A stretch of DNA of 8,646 bases from an uncultured Candidatus Pelagibacter sp. (GCA_937897125.1 CALCPL010000126.1:1-8646), one strand, 5' to 3'. Counted from the stretch's first letter, positions 1 through 8,623 are shown. Numbers and translations: made by a program. The notes: generated from the sequence alone by a model not told the origin.

Positions 1-478
1 TAATTAAATTAACTATATTAATCTTGGATTCTGGATGTTTCCAACCCCTATCTATTTCAAATAATGGCAACAAAACAAAATTTCTCTTAGTCATCTTTGG
101 ATGAGGAGTTGTTAGTGTATTACTGTTTATATTCAAAATTTTTTTATCATAATCAATTATATCAATATCACATGTTCGTGGATCATTTTTTTTTGATCTA
201 ACCCTGCCTAATTTTAATTCAATAAAGTTACAAATTTTTAATAATTCTAACGGTTCTAAGATTGTCTCAATTTTTATAACAATATTTATAAAATTTGGCA
301 TTAAAGGGTTTGGCCAAGATTTTGATGAATAATGAGATGATACTTTTGTTATCTTAATTTTATTTTTTTCTAATTCAGACATAGCCATATGAATGTTGGT
401 AATTTTGTTACCTAAATTTGATCCTATTGCTAAATATGATTGTTTAACTTGATTTTCTAATGTGTCTTGCTTTTTCAC
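1..478 (-). CDS. folK: 2-amino-4-hydroxy-6-hydroxymethyldihydropteridine pyrophosphokinase (HPPK), 3' end outside the window
   Basis: Transfers pyrophosphate from ATP to 6-hydroxymethyl-7,8-dihydropterin, the step before dihydropteroate synthase in cytoplasmic folate synthesis. I translated it by hand: 159 codons stay open from a GTG at 476-478 to the window edge. Family motifs appear in order: [10 protein letters not shown] near residues 15-24, the metal-binding DPRTCDIDI segment (two Asp for Mg-ATP) near residue 100, and [17 protein letters not shown] near 125-140, the usual PHPRMHERRFVL signature. FolK is typically about 160 residues, so only a few codons should be missing. The GTG start is inferred: no ATG lies between it and the GSNLG motif, and the first in-frame ATG would remove that motif. 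An AGAGAC stretch just upstream is at best a weak ribosome binding site. The start lies inside the end of smpB, so translation is probably coupled. Last gene seen of the dapA-smpB-folK operon. Confidence 0.9.
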   Translation of the reverse strand, partial: MKKQDTLENQVKQSYLAIGSNLGNKITNIHMAMSELEKNKIKITKVSSHYSSKSWPNPLMPNFINIVIKIETILEPLELLKICNFIELKLGRVRSKKNDPRTCDIDIIDYDKKILNINSNTLTTPHPKMTKRNFVLLPLFEIDRGWKHPESKINIVNLI

Positions 479-914
479 GATTCCAGTCTCTATTTTTTTT
501 AGTAGCTCTTTTATCAAATTGTTTTTTACCTTTTGCTACTGCTATTTCTATTTTAGCTTTTCCTTTTTTAAAATACATCTTTGTTGGAACAAGAGTAAAA
601 CCATCTCTCTGCATTTTACCAATTAATTTGTTAATTTCTTTTTTATTTAACAACAACTTTCGTTCATCAGTGGGGTTATGATTTGAATAACTGGCTTGTT
701 TAAAAGCTGCAATATGAGAATTAATTAAAACTATTTCACCATCTTTCTCTACAGCGTAAGAGTCTGCAATATTAACCTTTCCATCTCTAATAGATTTAAT
801 TTCTGATCCTTTAAGAACTATTCCTGCTTCAATTAAGTCTTCAAAAAAAAAGTTGAAACTTGCTTTTCTATTTAAGCAAATAATTTTTAAACCAGAATTG
901 GCTTTCTTGTTCAT
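444..914 (-). CDS. smpB: SsrA-binding protein SmpB
   Basis: Binds tmRNA and delivers it to stalled ribosomes, where trans-translation tags and frees incomplete proteins; acts in the cytoplasm. The 156-residue length is normal. Visible family signatures are [25 protein letters not shown] near residues 29-53, the ERKLLL stretch near 84-89, GKKQFDKR near 128-135, and a basic C-terminal tail [16 protein letters not shown] that in the family enters the mRNA channel. The start ATG (912-914) shares its A with the TAA stop of dapA (TAATG), indicating translational coupling and no separate promoter. The 3' end overlaps the inferred folK start by 35 bp. No tmRNA (ssrA) gene is present in this window. 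No truncation or odd residues seen. Confidence 0.96.
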   Translation of the reverse strand: MNKKANSGLKIICLNRKASFNFFFEDLIEAGIVLKGSEIKSIRDGKVNIADSYAVEKDGEIVLINSHIAAFKQASYSNHNPTDERKLLLNKKEINKLIGKMQRDGFTLVPTKMYFKKGKAKIEIAVAKGKKQFDKRATKKNRDWNREKARHIRKSS

Positions 915-1795
915 TAGAGTAGATTTGCTGATACTAAAGCTTTTTTAACAATATCTTTGGTTGGGTCTGTAACCTTGACCAAAGGTAATCTAACATCATC
1001 ATCACAAAGACCCAAAAGTTTTGCAGCATACTTAACGGGGCTTGGATTACTTTCTATAAACATAGAGTTATGAACGGGTTGTAAAATTTTATCTAGTCTG
1101 ATCGCTTCAAGCTTACTCTCGTCATTTCCTGTTTTTGAGGCTTTCTGAAAATCAGAACATAATTTAGGAGCAATATTTGCAGTTACGCTTATAGAGCCGA
1201 TGCCACCTCTATTATTAAATTCTAAAGCGTTATCATCATTACCTGTCAACTGAACAAAATCAGTTCCCATTTTATCTTTTTGTTGAATAACTCTATCTAA
1301 ATCACCAGTAGCATCTTTAACACCAACAATATTTTTCAATTCAAATAATCTAGCCATTGTATCAACAGACATATCAATTACAGATCTTCCAGGAATATTG
1401 TAAATTATAATTGGTATCCCACATTTGTCGTTTATTGCTTTATAATGCTGATATAATCCTTCTTGAGTTGGCTTGTTATAATATGGGGTTACTATTAGAG
1501 CTGCATCCGCACCTGCTTTTTCAGCATGTGTTGTCAGAGAAATTGCTTCTTTAGTTGAATTAGAACCAGTGCCAGCAATAACTATAGTTTTTCCGTCACT
1601 TTCTTTAACACATAAATCTATTACTTTTTGATGTTCGTCGTGGCTTAATGTTGGCGATTCACCCGTTGTACCAGCAGGCACCAAACCGTTGGTACCATTT
1701 GATATTTGAAAATGAATAAGCTTAATATAAGCTTCTACATCAAGCTCATTATTCTTGAACGGGGTTATTAAAGCAACATTTGATCCTTTGAACAT
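914..1795 (-). CDS. dapA: 4-hydroxy-tetrahydrodipicolinate synthase
   Basis: Condenses pyruvate with L-aspartate semialdehyde, the committed step of the diaminopimelate/lysine pathway, in the cytoplasm. The 293 residues match the usual length of this TIM-barrel aldolase (NAL/DHDPS family). Catalytic features are all present: the GTTGES motif with the Thr pair at 43-44, Tyr106 in PYYNKP, Tyr132 in [10 protein letters not shown], the carboxylate-binding Arg137, and the Schiff-base Lys160 in [10 protein letters not shown]. These specific motifs favour DapA over N-acetylneuraminate lyase, the nearest paralogue. It is the first gene of the leftward operon with smpB and folK. Its ATG lies 41 bp from the divergent slt start. 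No clear Shine-Dalgarno precedes it. Its product supplies diaminopimelate for the cell wall that slt's product cuts, though nothing here shows co-regulation. Confidence 0.96.
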   Translation of the reverse strand: MFKGSNVALITPFKNNELDVEAYIKLIHFQISNGTNGLVPAGTTGESPTLSHDEHQKVIDLCVKESDGKTIVIAGTGSNSTKEAISLTTHAEKAGADAALIVTPYYNKPTQEGLYQHYKAINDKCGIPIIIYNIPGRSVIDMSVDTMARLFELKNIVGVKDATGDLDRVIQQKDKMGTDFVQLTGNDDNALEFNNRGGIGSISVTANIAPKLCSDFQKASKTGNDESKLEAIRLDKILQPVHNSMFIESNPSPVKYAAKLLGLCDDDVRLPLVKVTDPTKDIVKKALVSANLL

Positions 1796-1836
1796 AAATA
1801 CTTATAACATAGTTTAAAGATTCATTTAGTAAATTT
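1796..1836. promoter_or_regulatory. Divergent promoter region between dapA and slt
   Basis: This 41-bp gap is the only non-coding DNA between two divergent genes, so promoters for both should lie in or near it. For dapA (minus strand) a plausible sigma-70-like pair is TTTACT (1828-1833) and TATGTT (1806-1811) with a 16-bp spacer, which would give a very short leader. For slt (plus strand) a TTGAAC (1788-1793, inside dapA) could be a -35, but the -10 candidates downstream, such as TAGTTT (1810-1815), are weak. Neither gene has a convincing Shine-Dalgarno here. Because AT-rich DNA yields promoter-like hexamers by chance, the location is better supported than the exact boxes. Confidence 0.4.
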
Positions 1837-4050
1837 ATGCCCAGAAAGATATTTTTTTTTATAAAATCACTATTATTAAGTTTGATAATAATAGGAAATG
1901 TATTTGCTGCTGAAATATCAATAATTCCTTTAAAAAAACCTATTTTAAATGAAGAGGCTCAAAGTGTAAAGATATCACAGGGAATGATTAAACCCAAACC
2001 TAAACCATCCAAAAAAAAAGAAGAACCTAAAACTACAATAGTCAAAAAAGATTTAAAAAAAATTAATTTTCTTATTCCCAAAAGTAAACCCTTAGTAGTT
2101 AAGAGGGAAAAGTCAGTAGTTCAAACAAGATCAAAAAACTACAGTCAAAAAGACTATAGCATTGCAAAAAAATCTATTGCAGCAATGGAAAAAAGTCAGT
2201 GGTCAACAGCACTATCGCAGTCTAAAAAAGCTAAGGACAAATCTATATATAATTTTATTCAATGGAGACATTTGCTAACTACAGGCAACCAAGCAAGTTT
2301 TTATGACTATTTAACATTTATAAAAAATAATGAAAACTACCCAAGAATAAGTAGAATTCGGTATTTAGCTGAACACAAACTTTCAACAAATAAGATCTCA
2401 CCAAATAAGATCATAGGTTGGTTTAATTCTGAGGAACCATTGAGTGGTTATGGAAAATTAATACTCGGAGAAAGCTTTATATTAACAGGCGATATCACCA
2501 AAGGTACCTCTCTAATTAAAGATGGCTGGATAACTGCAGATCTAAATAGATCTAATATGAAATTTTTTAGAAAAAAATATAAAAAATATTTAGATGCAAA
2601 TGATTATATTAAACGTGCAGATTATTTAGCCTGGGAAGGTAAATCATGGGATTTAAAAAGAATGTTAAGATATTTGCCTAAAGACTATGAGTTGCTTTAT
2701 ACAGCTAGACAAATTTTAATGAGCAAGTCTTATGGTGTTGATAATGCAATCAAAAATGTTCCAACAAAACTTAAAAATGATGCTGGACTAAATTACGATC
2801 GACTTAAATGGAGAAGAAAAAGAGGAAGAGTCGACGACTCCTTGGAGATTATATTTAAAGTTCCAAACAATAAAGATTATTTAGTTAGGCCAGACAAATG
2901 GTGGAAAGAAAGAGCAATAATGACACGAGCTCTTATTTATAAGAAGAAATATGAGTCAGCTTATAAAGTTGCAAGCAAACATTCTTTGGACATTGGCCCA
3001 GAATATGCAGACGCTGAATGGATGAGTGGTTGGATTGCATTAAGCTTTTTAGATGACCCTATTTTAGCAATAGATCATTTTAATGATTTTTATCAAAATG
3101 TGAGTTACCCAATTAGTTTATCTCGTGGTGCTTATTGGCTTGGGAGATCTTATGAAAAAATTGGTGATAAAGCACAATCTAAACAATGGTATGAAGAGGC
3201 AACCAAATATTTATCAACATATTATGGTCAACTAGCGTTTTTAAAAATTAAACCCAATGAAACATTTGAGCTAGATGAACAAGCTATTGTGCCTGACACT
3301 TATAGAAAATATTTTTATAAAAAAGAACTAGTAAAAATTGTTCATCTTTTAGATGAACTAAATAAAGATAGGTATACAAAAAATATATTAAGACACTTAG
3401 CTAATGATAATATTAAAGGTGGAAGTGAAATTTTAGCAGCCGAACTTGCAACTAATATATCAAGATATGATTTTGCAATACAAGTTTCAAAGATTGCATC
3501 TTATCAAAAAAGATTTCACAATGATTTTAACTATCCAATAATAAGTACACCTGAATACGTTAATGGAAGAAAAATACCAGAAACTGCTTTTATTCTTTCT
3601 CTTATTCGTCAAGAAAGTGAGTTTGACATGAGAGCAAACAGTCATGTTGGTGCGCAAGGATTAATGCAATTAATGCCTTACACTGCTAAGCTCGTTGCCA
3701 AACAAGCAAAGTTACCCTATTCAAAATCAAGATTAACATCTGATCCTGAATACAATATTAATTTAGGATCTCATTATATAGCTGGTTTAATTTTACAATA
3801 TGATGGTGCCTACCCTTTTGCTACCGCCGCATATAATGCCGGTCCTAAAAGAGTTAAACACTGGAAAAAAATAAATAAAAACCCTCAAAAAAAACAAATT
3901 GATTTTGTAGACTGGGTTGAATTAATTCCATTTAAAGAAACTCGTAACTATGTTCAGCGTGTTATGGAGAATTACAATGTTTACAGATATATCTTGGAAA
4001 AAAAGCCTGTTAAAATGAAAGACTTTTTTAAAGATCAGCCTTTATTTTAA
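1837..4050 (+). CDS. slt: Soluble lytic murein transglycosylase (Slt70-like, GH23)
   Basis: Cleaves the MurNAc-GlcNAc glycosidic bond of peptidoglycan with formation of 1,6-anhydro-MurNAc, in the periplasm, for wall turnover or insertion of envelope machines. The 737 residues begin with a signal peptide: basic MPRK, a hydrophobic core to about residue 21, and a likely signal peptidase I site after VFA (residue 24). Residues about 51-92 form a Lys/Pro-rich, probably unstructured linker. Residues about 105-560 are rich in helical repeat-like segments (for example the YWLGRSYEKIGDKAQSKQWYEEA region near 433-455), as in the Slt70 superhelical ring. The C-terminal SLT domain spans about 580-720, with catalytic Glu593 in RQESEF, GLMQLMP (608-614) and AYNAG (665-669). 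All catalytic motifs are intact. It is transcribed divergently from dapA, and its TAA stop directly abuts the tRNA-Ser gene. The symbol follows the family; orthology to a particular enterobacterial Slt is not claimed. Confidence 0.93.
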   Translation: MPRKIFFFIKSLLLSLIIIGNVFAAEISIIPLKKPILNEEAQSVKISQGMIKPKPKPSKKKEEPKTTIVKKDLKKINFLIPKSKPLVVKREKSVVQTRSKNYSQKDYSIAKKSIAAMEKSQWSTALSQSKKAKDKSIYNFIQWRHLLTTGNQASFYDYLTFIKNNENYPRISRIRYLAEHKLSTNKISPNKIIGWFNSEEPLSGYGKLILGESFILTGDITKGTSLIKDGWITADLNRSNMKFFRKKYKKYLDANDYIKRADYLAWEGKSWDLKRMLRYLPKDYELLYTARQILMSKSYGVDNAIKNVPTKLKNDAGLNYDRLKWRRKRGRVDDSLEIIFKVPNNKDYLVRPDKWWKERAIMTRALIYKKKYESAYKVASKHSLDIGPEYADAEWMSGWIALSFLDDPILAIDHFNDFYQNVSYPISLSRGAYWLGRSYEKIGDKAQSKQWYEEATKYLSTYYGQLAFLKIKPNETFELDEQAIVPDTYRKYFYKKELVKIVHLLDELNKDRYTKNILRHLANDNIKGGSEILAAELATNISRYDFAIQVSKIASYQKRFHNDFNYPIISTPEYVNGRKIPETAFILSLIRQESEFDMRANSHVGAQGLMQLMPYTAKLVAKQAKLPYSKSRLTSDPEYNINLGSHYIAGLILQYDGAYPFATAAYNAGPKRVKHWKKINKNPQKKQIDFVDWVELIPFKETRNYVQRVMENYNVYRYILEKKPVKMKDFFKDQPLF

Positions 4051-4142
4051 TGGCGGAAGAGGAGGGATTCGAACCCTCGGTACAAGTTTCCCCGCACGGT
4101 CATTTAGCAAACGACTGGTTTCAGCCTCTCACCCACTCTTCC
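4051..4142 (-). tRNA. tRNA-Ser(GCU)
   Basis: On the minus strand a 92-nt class II tRNA folds fully. The acceptor stem pairs GGAAGAG (5' end at 4142) with CTCTTCC, followed by the discriminator G and an encoded CCA (4051-4053). The anticodon stem GTCGT/ATGAC encloses the loop TTGCTAA, giving anticodon GCU (positions 4106-4108), which reads the AGC and AGU serine codons. A long variable arm with a GTGC/GTAC stem is the serine hallmark. The T arm is GAGGG-TTCGAAT-CCCTC. The mature 3' end touches the slt stop codon with no spacer, so its transcription terminator, if any, lies inside the slt coding region. Its promoter must lie in 4143-4210. Confidence 0.97.
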
Positions 4143-4210
4143 ACTGCGACATTGATATAACCGATTGTATTGAATATTCAATATTTATAAAGTAATTCTT
4201 GAATAATATT
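4143..4210. promoter_or_regulatory. Divergent tRNA-Ser / soxBDA promoter region
   Basis: This 68-bp gap separates two divergent transcription units. For the tRNA (minus strand), TTGAAT inside the central palindrome followed after 16 bp by TATATC gives a plausible -35/-10 pair ending about 12 bp before the tRNA. For soxB (plus strand), TTGTAT (4165-4170) with TATAAA (4186-4191) is a candidate, but the 15-bp spacer is short. The palindrome at 4168-4183 overlaps both proposed -35 regions, so a bound protein could affect both units. No Shine-Dalgarno is evident before the soxB ATG. The gap is too small for a tandem glycine riboswitch. Box assignments are inference. Confidence 0.4.
4168..4183. repeat. 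16-bp perfect palindrome, possible operator
   Basis: TATTGAATATTCAATA reads identically on both strands with no spacer between the half-sites. Part of it, TATTCAATATT (4175-4185), recurs exactly at 4223-4233 inside the first codons of soxB, 48 bp away. Symmetric elements of this size can be binding sites for dimeric regulators, and the position between divergent promoters suits an operator. In AT-rich DNA a chance palindrome is possible, and no regulator gene adjoins it. It lacks a loop and a T-tract, so it is a poor terminator. Confidence 0.35.
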
Positions 4211-5464
4211 ATGAAAAATAAGTATTCAATATTCTCATTAGTCAAAAATGCTTTTTCCTATCATGAAAATTGGCAAAAAGCCTGGAAAGATCCCACTATA
4301 AAAAAAGAATATGATGCAGTTATTATTGGTGGTGGTGGTCATGGTTTAGCAACTGCTTATTATTTAGCAAAAAAACATAATATGACAAATATTGCTGTAG
4401 TAGAAAAAGGCTGGATTGGTGGTGGTAATACAGGAAGAAATACTACAATTATAAGATCTAATTATTTATGGGATGCTAGCGCTGGTCTTTACGATCATGC
4501 ATTAAAATTGTGGGAAGGTTTATCTCAAGAAATAAATTACAATGTAATGTTTAGTCAAAGAGGTGTAATGAATCTTGCACATAACTTACAAGACGTTAGA
4601 GATTTAAAAAGAAGAACGCATGCTAATAGATTAAATGGTATAGATGCAGTTTACTTAAGCACAGAGGAAGTTAAAAAATTTTGTCCTATCATTAATACTT
4701 CACAAGATATTCGATACCCCGTACTAGGTGGAACTTTACAAAGAAGAGCTGGTACTGCAAGACATGACGCTGTCGCTTGGGGATACGCTAGAGGAGCAGA
4801 TGAAATGGGAGTTGATATAATTCAAAATTGTGAAGTTAAAGGAATTAAAAGAAACGGTGATGAAGTAGAAGGCATTGAAACAACCAAAGGTTTTATAAAA
4901 ACTAAAAAAGTTGGAGTAGTTGCTGCAGGTCATTCAAGCGTATTAGCAAACATGGCAGGCTTAAGGTTACCGTTAGAAAGTAAACCTCTTCAAGCTCTAG
5001 TTTCAGAGCCAGTTAAACCAATTATTGATACAGTGGTAATGTCTAACGCTGTTCATGCTTATGTTAGTCAGTCTGACAAAGGTGAACTTGTAATAGGTGC
5101 TGGTACTGATGATTATATTTCTTATTCACAAAAAGGTAGTCACGATATTGTTGAAGGGACATTAAATGCAATCTTAGAACTTTATCCAATTTTTAGTAGA
5201 ATGAGAATGCTTAGACAATGGGGTGGAATTGTTGACATCTGTCCAGATGCTAGTCCTATTATTAGTAAAACGACAGTAAAAGGTTTGTACTTTAATTGTG
5301 GTTGGGGAACTGGTGGATTTAAAGCAACACCTGGATCGGGTGATTTATTCGCTCACACAATAGCAAATGATGAACCACATAAATTAAATGCAGCATTTAA
5401 TTTAAATAGATTTATTAGTGGAGACCTTGTTGATGAACATGGTGCAGCGGCGGTAGCTCACTAA
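4211..5464 (+). CDS. soxB: Sarcosine oxidase, beta subunit (heterotetrameric)
   Basis: This is the amine-oxidising subunit of sarcosine oxidase. It dehydrogenates sarcosine (N-methylglycine) at FAD, electrons pass to FMN and then O2, and the methyl carbon goes to tetrahydrofolate. I chose the ATG at 4211 (417 residues) over an in-frame TTG at 4199, because MKNKYSIFS.. matches the usual N-terminus of alphaproteobacterial SoxB as I recall it. The FAD-binding dinucleotide fold is at residues 38-50 (GGGGHG at 40-45). [15 protein letters not shown] [14 protein letters not shown] follows near 76-89. His185 in [10 protein letters not shown] aligns with the His that holds FMN covalently in the corynebacterial enzyme (His173 there, offset 12). 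CGWGTGGFK lies near 363-371, and the family tail [10 protein letters not shown] ends the protein. It shares one base with soxD (TAATG), so the genes are coupled. Monomeric sarcosine oxidase and glycine oxidase are unlikely given the soxD/soxA partners. Confidence 0.95.
   Translation: MKNKYSIFSLVKNAFSYHENWQKAWKDPTIKKEYDAVIIGGGGHGLATAYYLAKKHNMTNIAVVEKGWIGGGNTGRNTTIIRSNYLWDASAGLYDHALKLWEGLSQEINYNVMFSQRGVMNLAHNLQDVRDLKRRTHANRLNGIDAVYLSTEEVKKFCPIINTSQDIRYPVLGGTLQRRAGTARHDAVAWGYARGADEMGVDIIQNCEVKGIKRNGDEVEGIETTKGFIKTKKVGVVAAGHSSVLANMAGLRLPLESKPLQALVSEPVKPIIDTVVMSNAVHAYVSQSDKGELVIGAGTDDYISYSQKGSHDIVEGTLNAILELYPIFSRMRMLRQWGGIVDICPDASPIISKTTVKGLYFNCGWGTGGFKATPGSGDLFAHTIANDEPHKLNAAFNLNRFISGDLVDEHGAAAVAH
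4223..4233 (+). repeat. Second copy of the 11-bp TATTCAATATT element
   Basis: TATTCAATATT at 4223-4233 is identical to 4175-4185 within the upstream palindrome. It lies in soxB codons 5-8 (YSIF region), so it may simply reflect codon choice. If it is a second half-site, it would place a regulator across the transcription or translation start. The match stops at one mismatching base on each side. Confidence 0.25.
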
Positions 5465-5739
5465 TGTTTTTAATTACCTGTCCTTTTTGTGGTGAACGTG
5501 AACAAAGTGAATTTAAAGCTGGTGGTGAAGCACATATTGAAAGACCTAAACAACCCACAGAATTAAGTGATGATGAATGGGCAGAATACTTGTTTATGAG
5601 AAAAAACATTAAAGGTATTCAATTTGAAAGATGGAACCATGCTCACGGTTGTAGAAAATGGTTTAACATGGTTAGGGATACTTCTAATGACAAAATTAAA
5701 GCCGTATATAAAATGGGTGAAAAACCTCCTATAAAATAA
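5464..5739 (+). CDS. soxD: Sarcosine oxidase, delta subunit (zinc-binding)
   Basis: Small structural subunit of heterotetrameric sarcosine oxidase. In the known enzyme it carries one zinc ion and packs mainly against the alpha subunit; it has no catalytic site of its own. The 91 residues show the conserved ligand set: Cys6 and Cys9 in ITCPFCGER, then His59 and Cys63 in WNHAHGCRKWFN, with the WAEYLFMRKN helix near 39-48 between them. Length and spacing are as expected for the family. The ATG shares its A with the TAA of soxB, and only four bases separate its stop from the soxA ATG, so the three genes are clearly one operon in the common B-D-A order. Confidence 0.95.
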   Translation: MFLITCPFCGEREQSEFKAGGEAHIERPKQPTELSDDEWAEYLFMRKNIKGIQFERWNHAHGCRKWFNMVRDTSNDKIKAVYKMGEKPPIK

Positions 5740-5743
5740 TTTA

Positions 5744-8623
5744 ATGTCAAAAAATTTAAGAGTTACAACCAGTAAATATATTGACGAAACTTCTAGAGTT
5801 TCTTTTAAATTCAATGGCAAATCTTATTTTGGATACAAAGGCGATACTCTTGCTTCAGCTCTACTTGCTAACGATATTCATTTAGTAGGACGAAGTTTTA
5901 AATATCATAGACCACGTGGAATAATGACTTCAGGGTCTGAAGAGCCTAATGCAATCGTACAAGTTAATAACAACACAGCACTAACAGAACCAAATGTTAG
6001 AGCAACCGAACTTGAGATATATCATGGGCTAGAAGCAACTAGCCAAAACTGTTGGCCTAGTGTTAACTTTGATATTGGAGGTATAAATAATTTCTTATCC
6101 CCTCTTCTACCTGCTGGTTTTTATTACAAAACTTTTATGTGGCCTGCTAACTTTTGGGAAAAGTATGAATATGTTATAAGACATTCTGCTGGCCTAGGAA
6201 AATCTCCAACAGAACCTGACCCTGACATATATGATCACAAATACATTCATTGTGATGTTTTAGTAATTGGAGCTGGTATTAGTGGAATTATGGCTGCAAA
6301 AACTGCAGCAAAAAATAATCTCAAAACATTATTGCTTGATGAAAAAAATGAAATTGGAGGATCTACAATTTTCCAAAACTCTGAACATGTAAAAATAAAT
6401 GATCAAAATTCTTCTGCATGGTTAGAAAATGAAATTAATGAATTAAAAAATATTGAAAACCTAGAAATTAAAACAAGAACTAGTGTTGCCGCTTATCATG
6501 GGTACAACTATTTATTGGCGAGAGAAAACTTAACTGATCATCTTCCTAAAAATGAAAAAAATAAAAAAGTAAGACAAAGGTTATTAAAAATTAGAGCTAA
6601 AAAAGTTATTGTTGCTACAGGCTCTTTAGAAAGACCTCTAGTGTTTAACAATAACGATAGACCAGGTATTATGCTTTCATCTGCTGTTAAAAAATATGCA
6701 GATTATTATGGTGTTGCAACTGGCCAAAAAAATATATTTTTTACTAATAATGACACAGCTTATGAAAGTGCAATTTCATTACAAAAAAAAGGTATTAAGG
6801 TTGAAGCAATCATAGACATTAGAGAACAATCTAATACTGCATTTACTAAAGAAGCTGAGGGTTTAGGGATCAAGGTTTATAGATCACACACAATTGTAAA
6901 TACAGAAGGCTATAAAAAAATTAATAAAATTACGATAATGGAATTATCAAGAGATGGACAATCTTTTGCAAGTCCAGAAAAGATAGAGCTTGATTGTGAT
7001 TGTCTAGCAATTGCTGGTGGATGGACGCCAGCTGTTCATTTATTTACTCAATCTGGAGGTAAATTAAAATTTAGAGAAAAAGATCAAGTTTTTATTCCTG
7101 ATATATACCCATCAGATCAAATTAGTATTGGCTCAAGTAATGGTGATTTTGAATTAGATGATTTGATTAAAAATTCTATAAAATCTTTAAAAGAATTTCT
7201 AGATATAAAAGAAACTGACTTTGACAATTTAGAAATAAATTGTCCTAAAGATAATGAGATTAGAACTATTTGGTTACTTCCATCTGATAAAGTTTTAGGA
7301 AAAACAAAACCTTTCGTAGATTATCAAAATGATGCTACTGCAAAAGATATTAAACTTGCTCTAAGAGAAGGCTTTAGATCAATTGAACATGTAAAAAGAT
7401 ACACAACAACTGGAATGGGTACTGATCAAGGTAAGCTTGGTAACATGCATGCCCTTGGTATTATTGCAGAAACTGCTGGTGTTAAGATGGGTGAGCTTGG
7501 AACTACAACGTTTAGACCCCCTTACACACCTTTAACATTTGGAACAATTGTTGGACGAAATGTTGGTGAATATTTTGATACATTTAGAAGAACGCCAATG
7601 AATGACTGGCATATAGAAAATAAAGCTGAATTTGAAAATGTGGGTCAGTGGAAAAGAGCTTGGTACTATCCAAAAAATAATGAAACTATGCATGATGCAG
7701 TGCAAAGAGAAAGTAAAGCTGCAAGAAATAGTGCTGGTATATTAGATGCTTCAACACTTGGTAAAATTGATATTCAAGGAACTGATGCTTCAGAATTTTT
7801 AAATAGAGTTTATACAAATGCATGGTCAAAACTAGCCATAGGAAAATGTCGTTATGGTTTAATGCTTAATGAAGATGGTATGGTTTATGATGATGGGGTC
7901 ACAACTAGACTTGATGAAAATCATTATATCATGACAACAACAACTGGTGGTGCTGCAAACGTATTAGGAAAATTAGAAGATTACCTTCAAACAGAATGGC
8001 CTGAGCTTGATGTTTATTTGTCATCAGTTACTGATCATTATGCAACAGCTAGTATCTGTGGGCCAAATAGTAAAAAAATTCTAAATAAATTAATACCTGA
8101 TCTTGATCTTTCAGATGAAAGCTTTCCACACATGTCTTTCAAAAACACAAAAATTGATAATATTAAATGTAGAATTATGCGTATTAGTTTTACAGGTGAG
8201 CATAGTTATGAAATCAATATTCAGGCAAACTATGGTGAAGACTTATGGAGGAAATGTATGGAAGCAGGTGAAGAGTTTAACATCACTCCTTACGGTACTG
8301 AAACAATGCACTTATTAAGAGCTGAAAAAGGATTTATTATTGTTGGCCAAGATACAGATGCAACAATGACACCCATAGATTTACAAATGGATTGGATTGT
8401 TAGTAAAAAGAAATATGACTTTATTGGTAAAAGATCTCTTTATAGATCTGACACCATGAAAGAAGATAGAAAACAATTAGTAGGTCTTATAACAGATAAT
8501 CCAAATGAAGTTTTAGAAGAAGGAGCTCAGATAATTGCTGACACTAGTTTAAAACCAGTTGAAATGTTAGGTCATGTAACATCAAGCTACTATAGTCCTA
8601 ATTTAAATCAGTCTATTGCACTA
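5744..8623 (+). CDS. soxA: Sarcosine oxidase, alpha subunit, truncated at the contig end
   Basis: Large subunit of heterotetrameric sarcosine oxidase. It binds NAD+ and, through its C-terminal half, tetrahydrofolate, which accepts the sarcosine methyl carbon as 5,10-methylene-THF. I read all 960 codons and found no stop or frameshift. A ferredoxin-like N-terminal domain (about 20-100, with GRSFKYHRPRG at 49-59) contains no cysteine before Cys103, so it cannot hold a 2Fe-2S cluster; this is normal for the family. A two-part dinucleotide-binding region follows (GAGISG 176-181, ATGSLERP 291-298, AGGWTP near 424-429). An alpha-specific helical segment contains the KRYTTTGMGTDQGK motif near 551-564. 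A GcvT-like aminomethyltransferase domain starts near 633 (LNRVYTNAWSKL, LLRAEKGF near 857-864, GQDTDATMTP near 867-876). The family is about 1000 residues, so roughly 40 are missing. Genomic sequence ends at 8623; the codons after it are adapter. soxG would be expected next. Confidence 0.95.

Noticed and set aside
460..681. Plus-strand 73-codon open frame over smpB
   Set aside because: Antisense shadow of smpB; hydrophobic only because it is the complement of a Lys-rich protein.
1852..1860. Nine-T run in the slt signal peptide (with a nine-A run near 2010 and a nine-T run in folK near 186-194) as phase-variation switches
   Set aside because: All are in frame, encode Phe or Lys runs, and fit the AT-rich background; no contingency-gene context was seen.
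2388..2412. Short tandem repeat AAATAAGATC, two copies 15 bp apart in slt
   Set aside because: Two copies only, coding for TNKIS and PNKII within a normal reading frame; likely a minor duplication or chance with no functional sign.
4143..4210. Glycine riboswitch or other structured leader upstream of soxB
   Set aside because: Only 68 bases separate the tRNA from soxB, they are mostly A/T, and no conserved riboswitch core or paired stems beyond the palindrome are visible.
4736..4933. Minus-strand 65-codon open frame inside soxB
   Set aside because: Antisense shadow of a well-supported coding region, with no recognisable domain.
5415..5820. Two minus-strand open frames across soxB/soxD/soxA
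   Set aside because: Antisense shadows of soxD and the gene ends; low-complexity composition.
8103..8318. Plus-strand 71-codon open frame in another frame of soxA
   Set aside because: The soxA frame is continuous here and carries the GcvT-like motifs; the alternative frame resembles no family.
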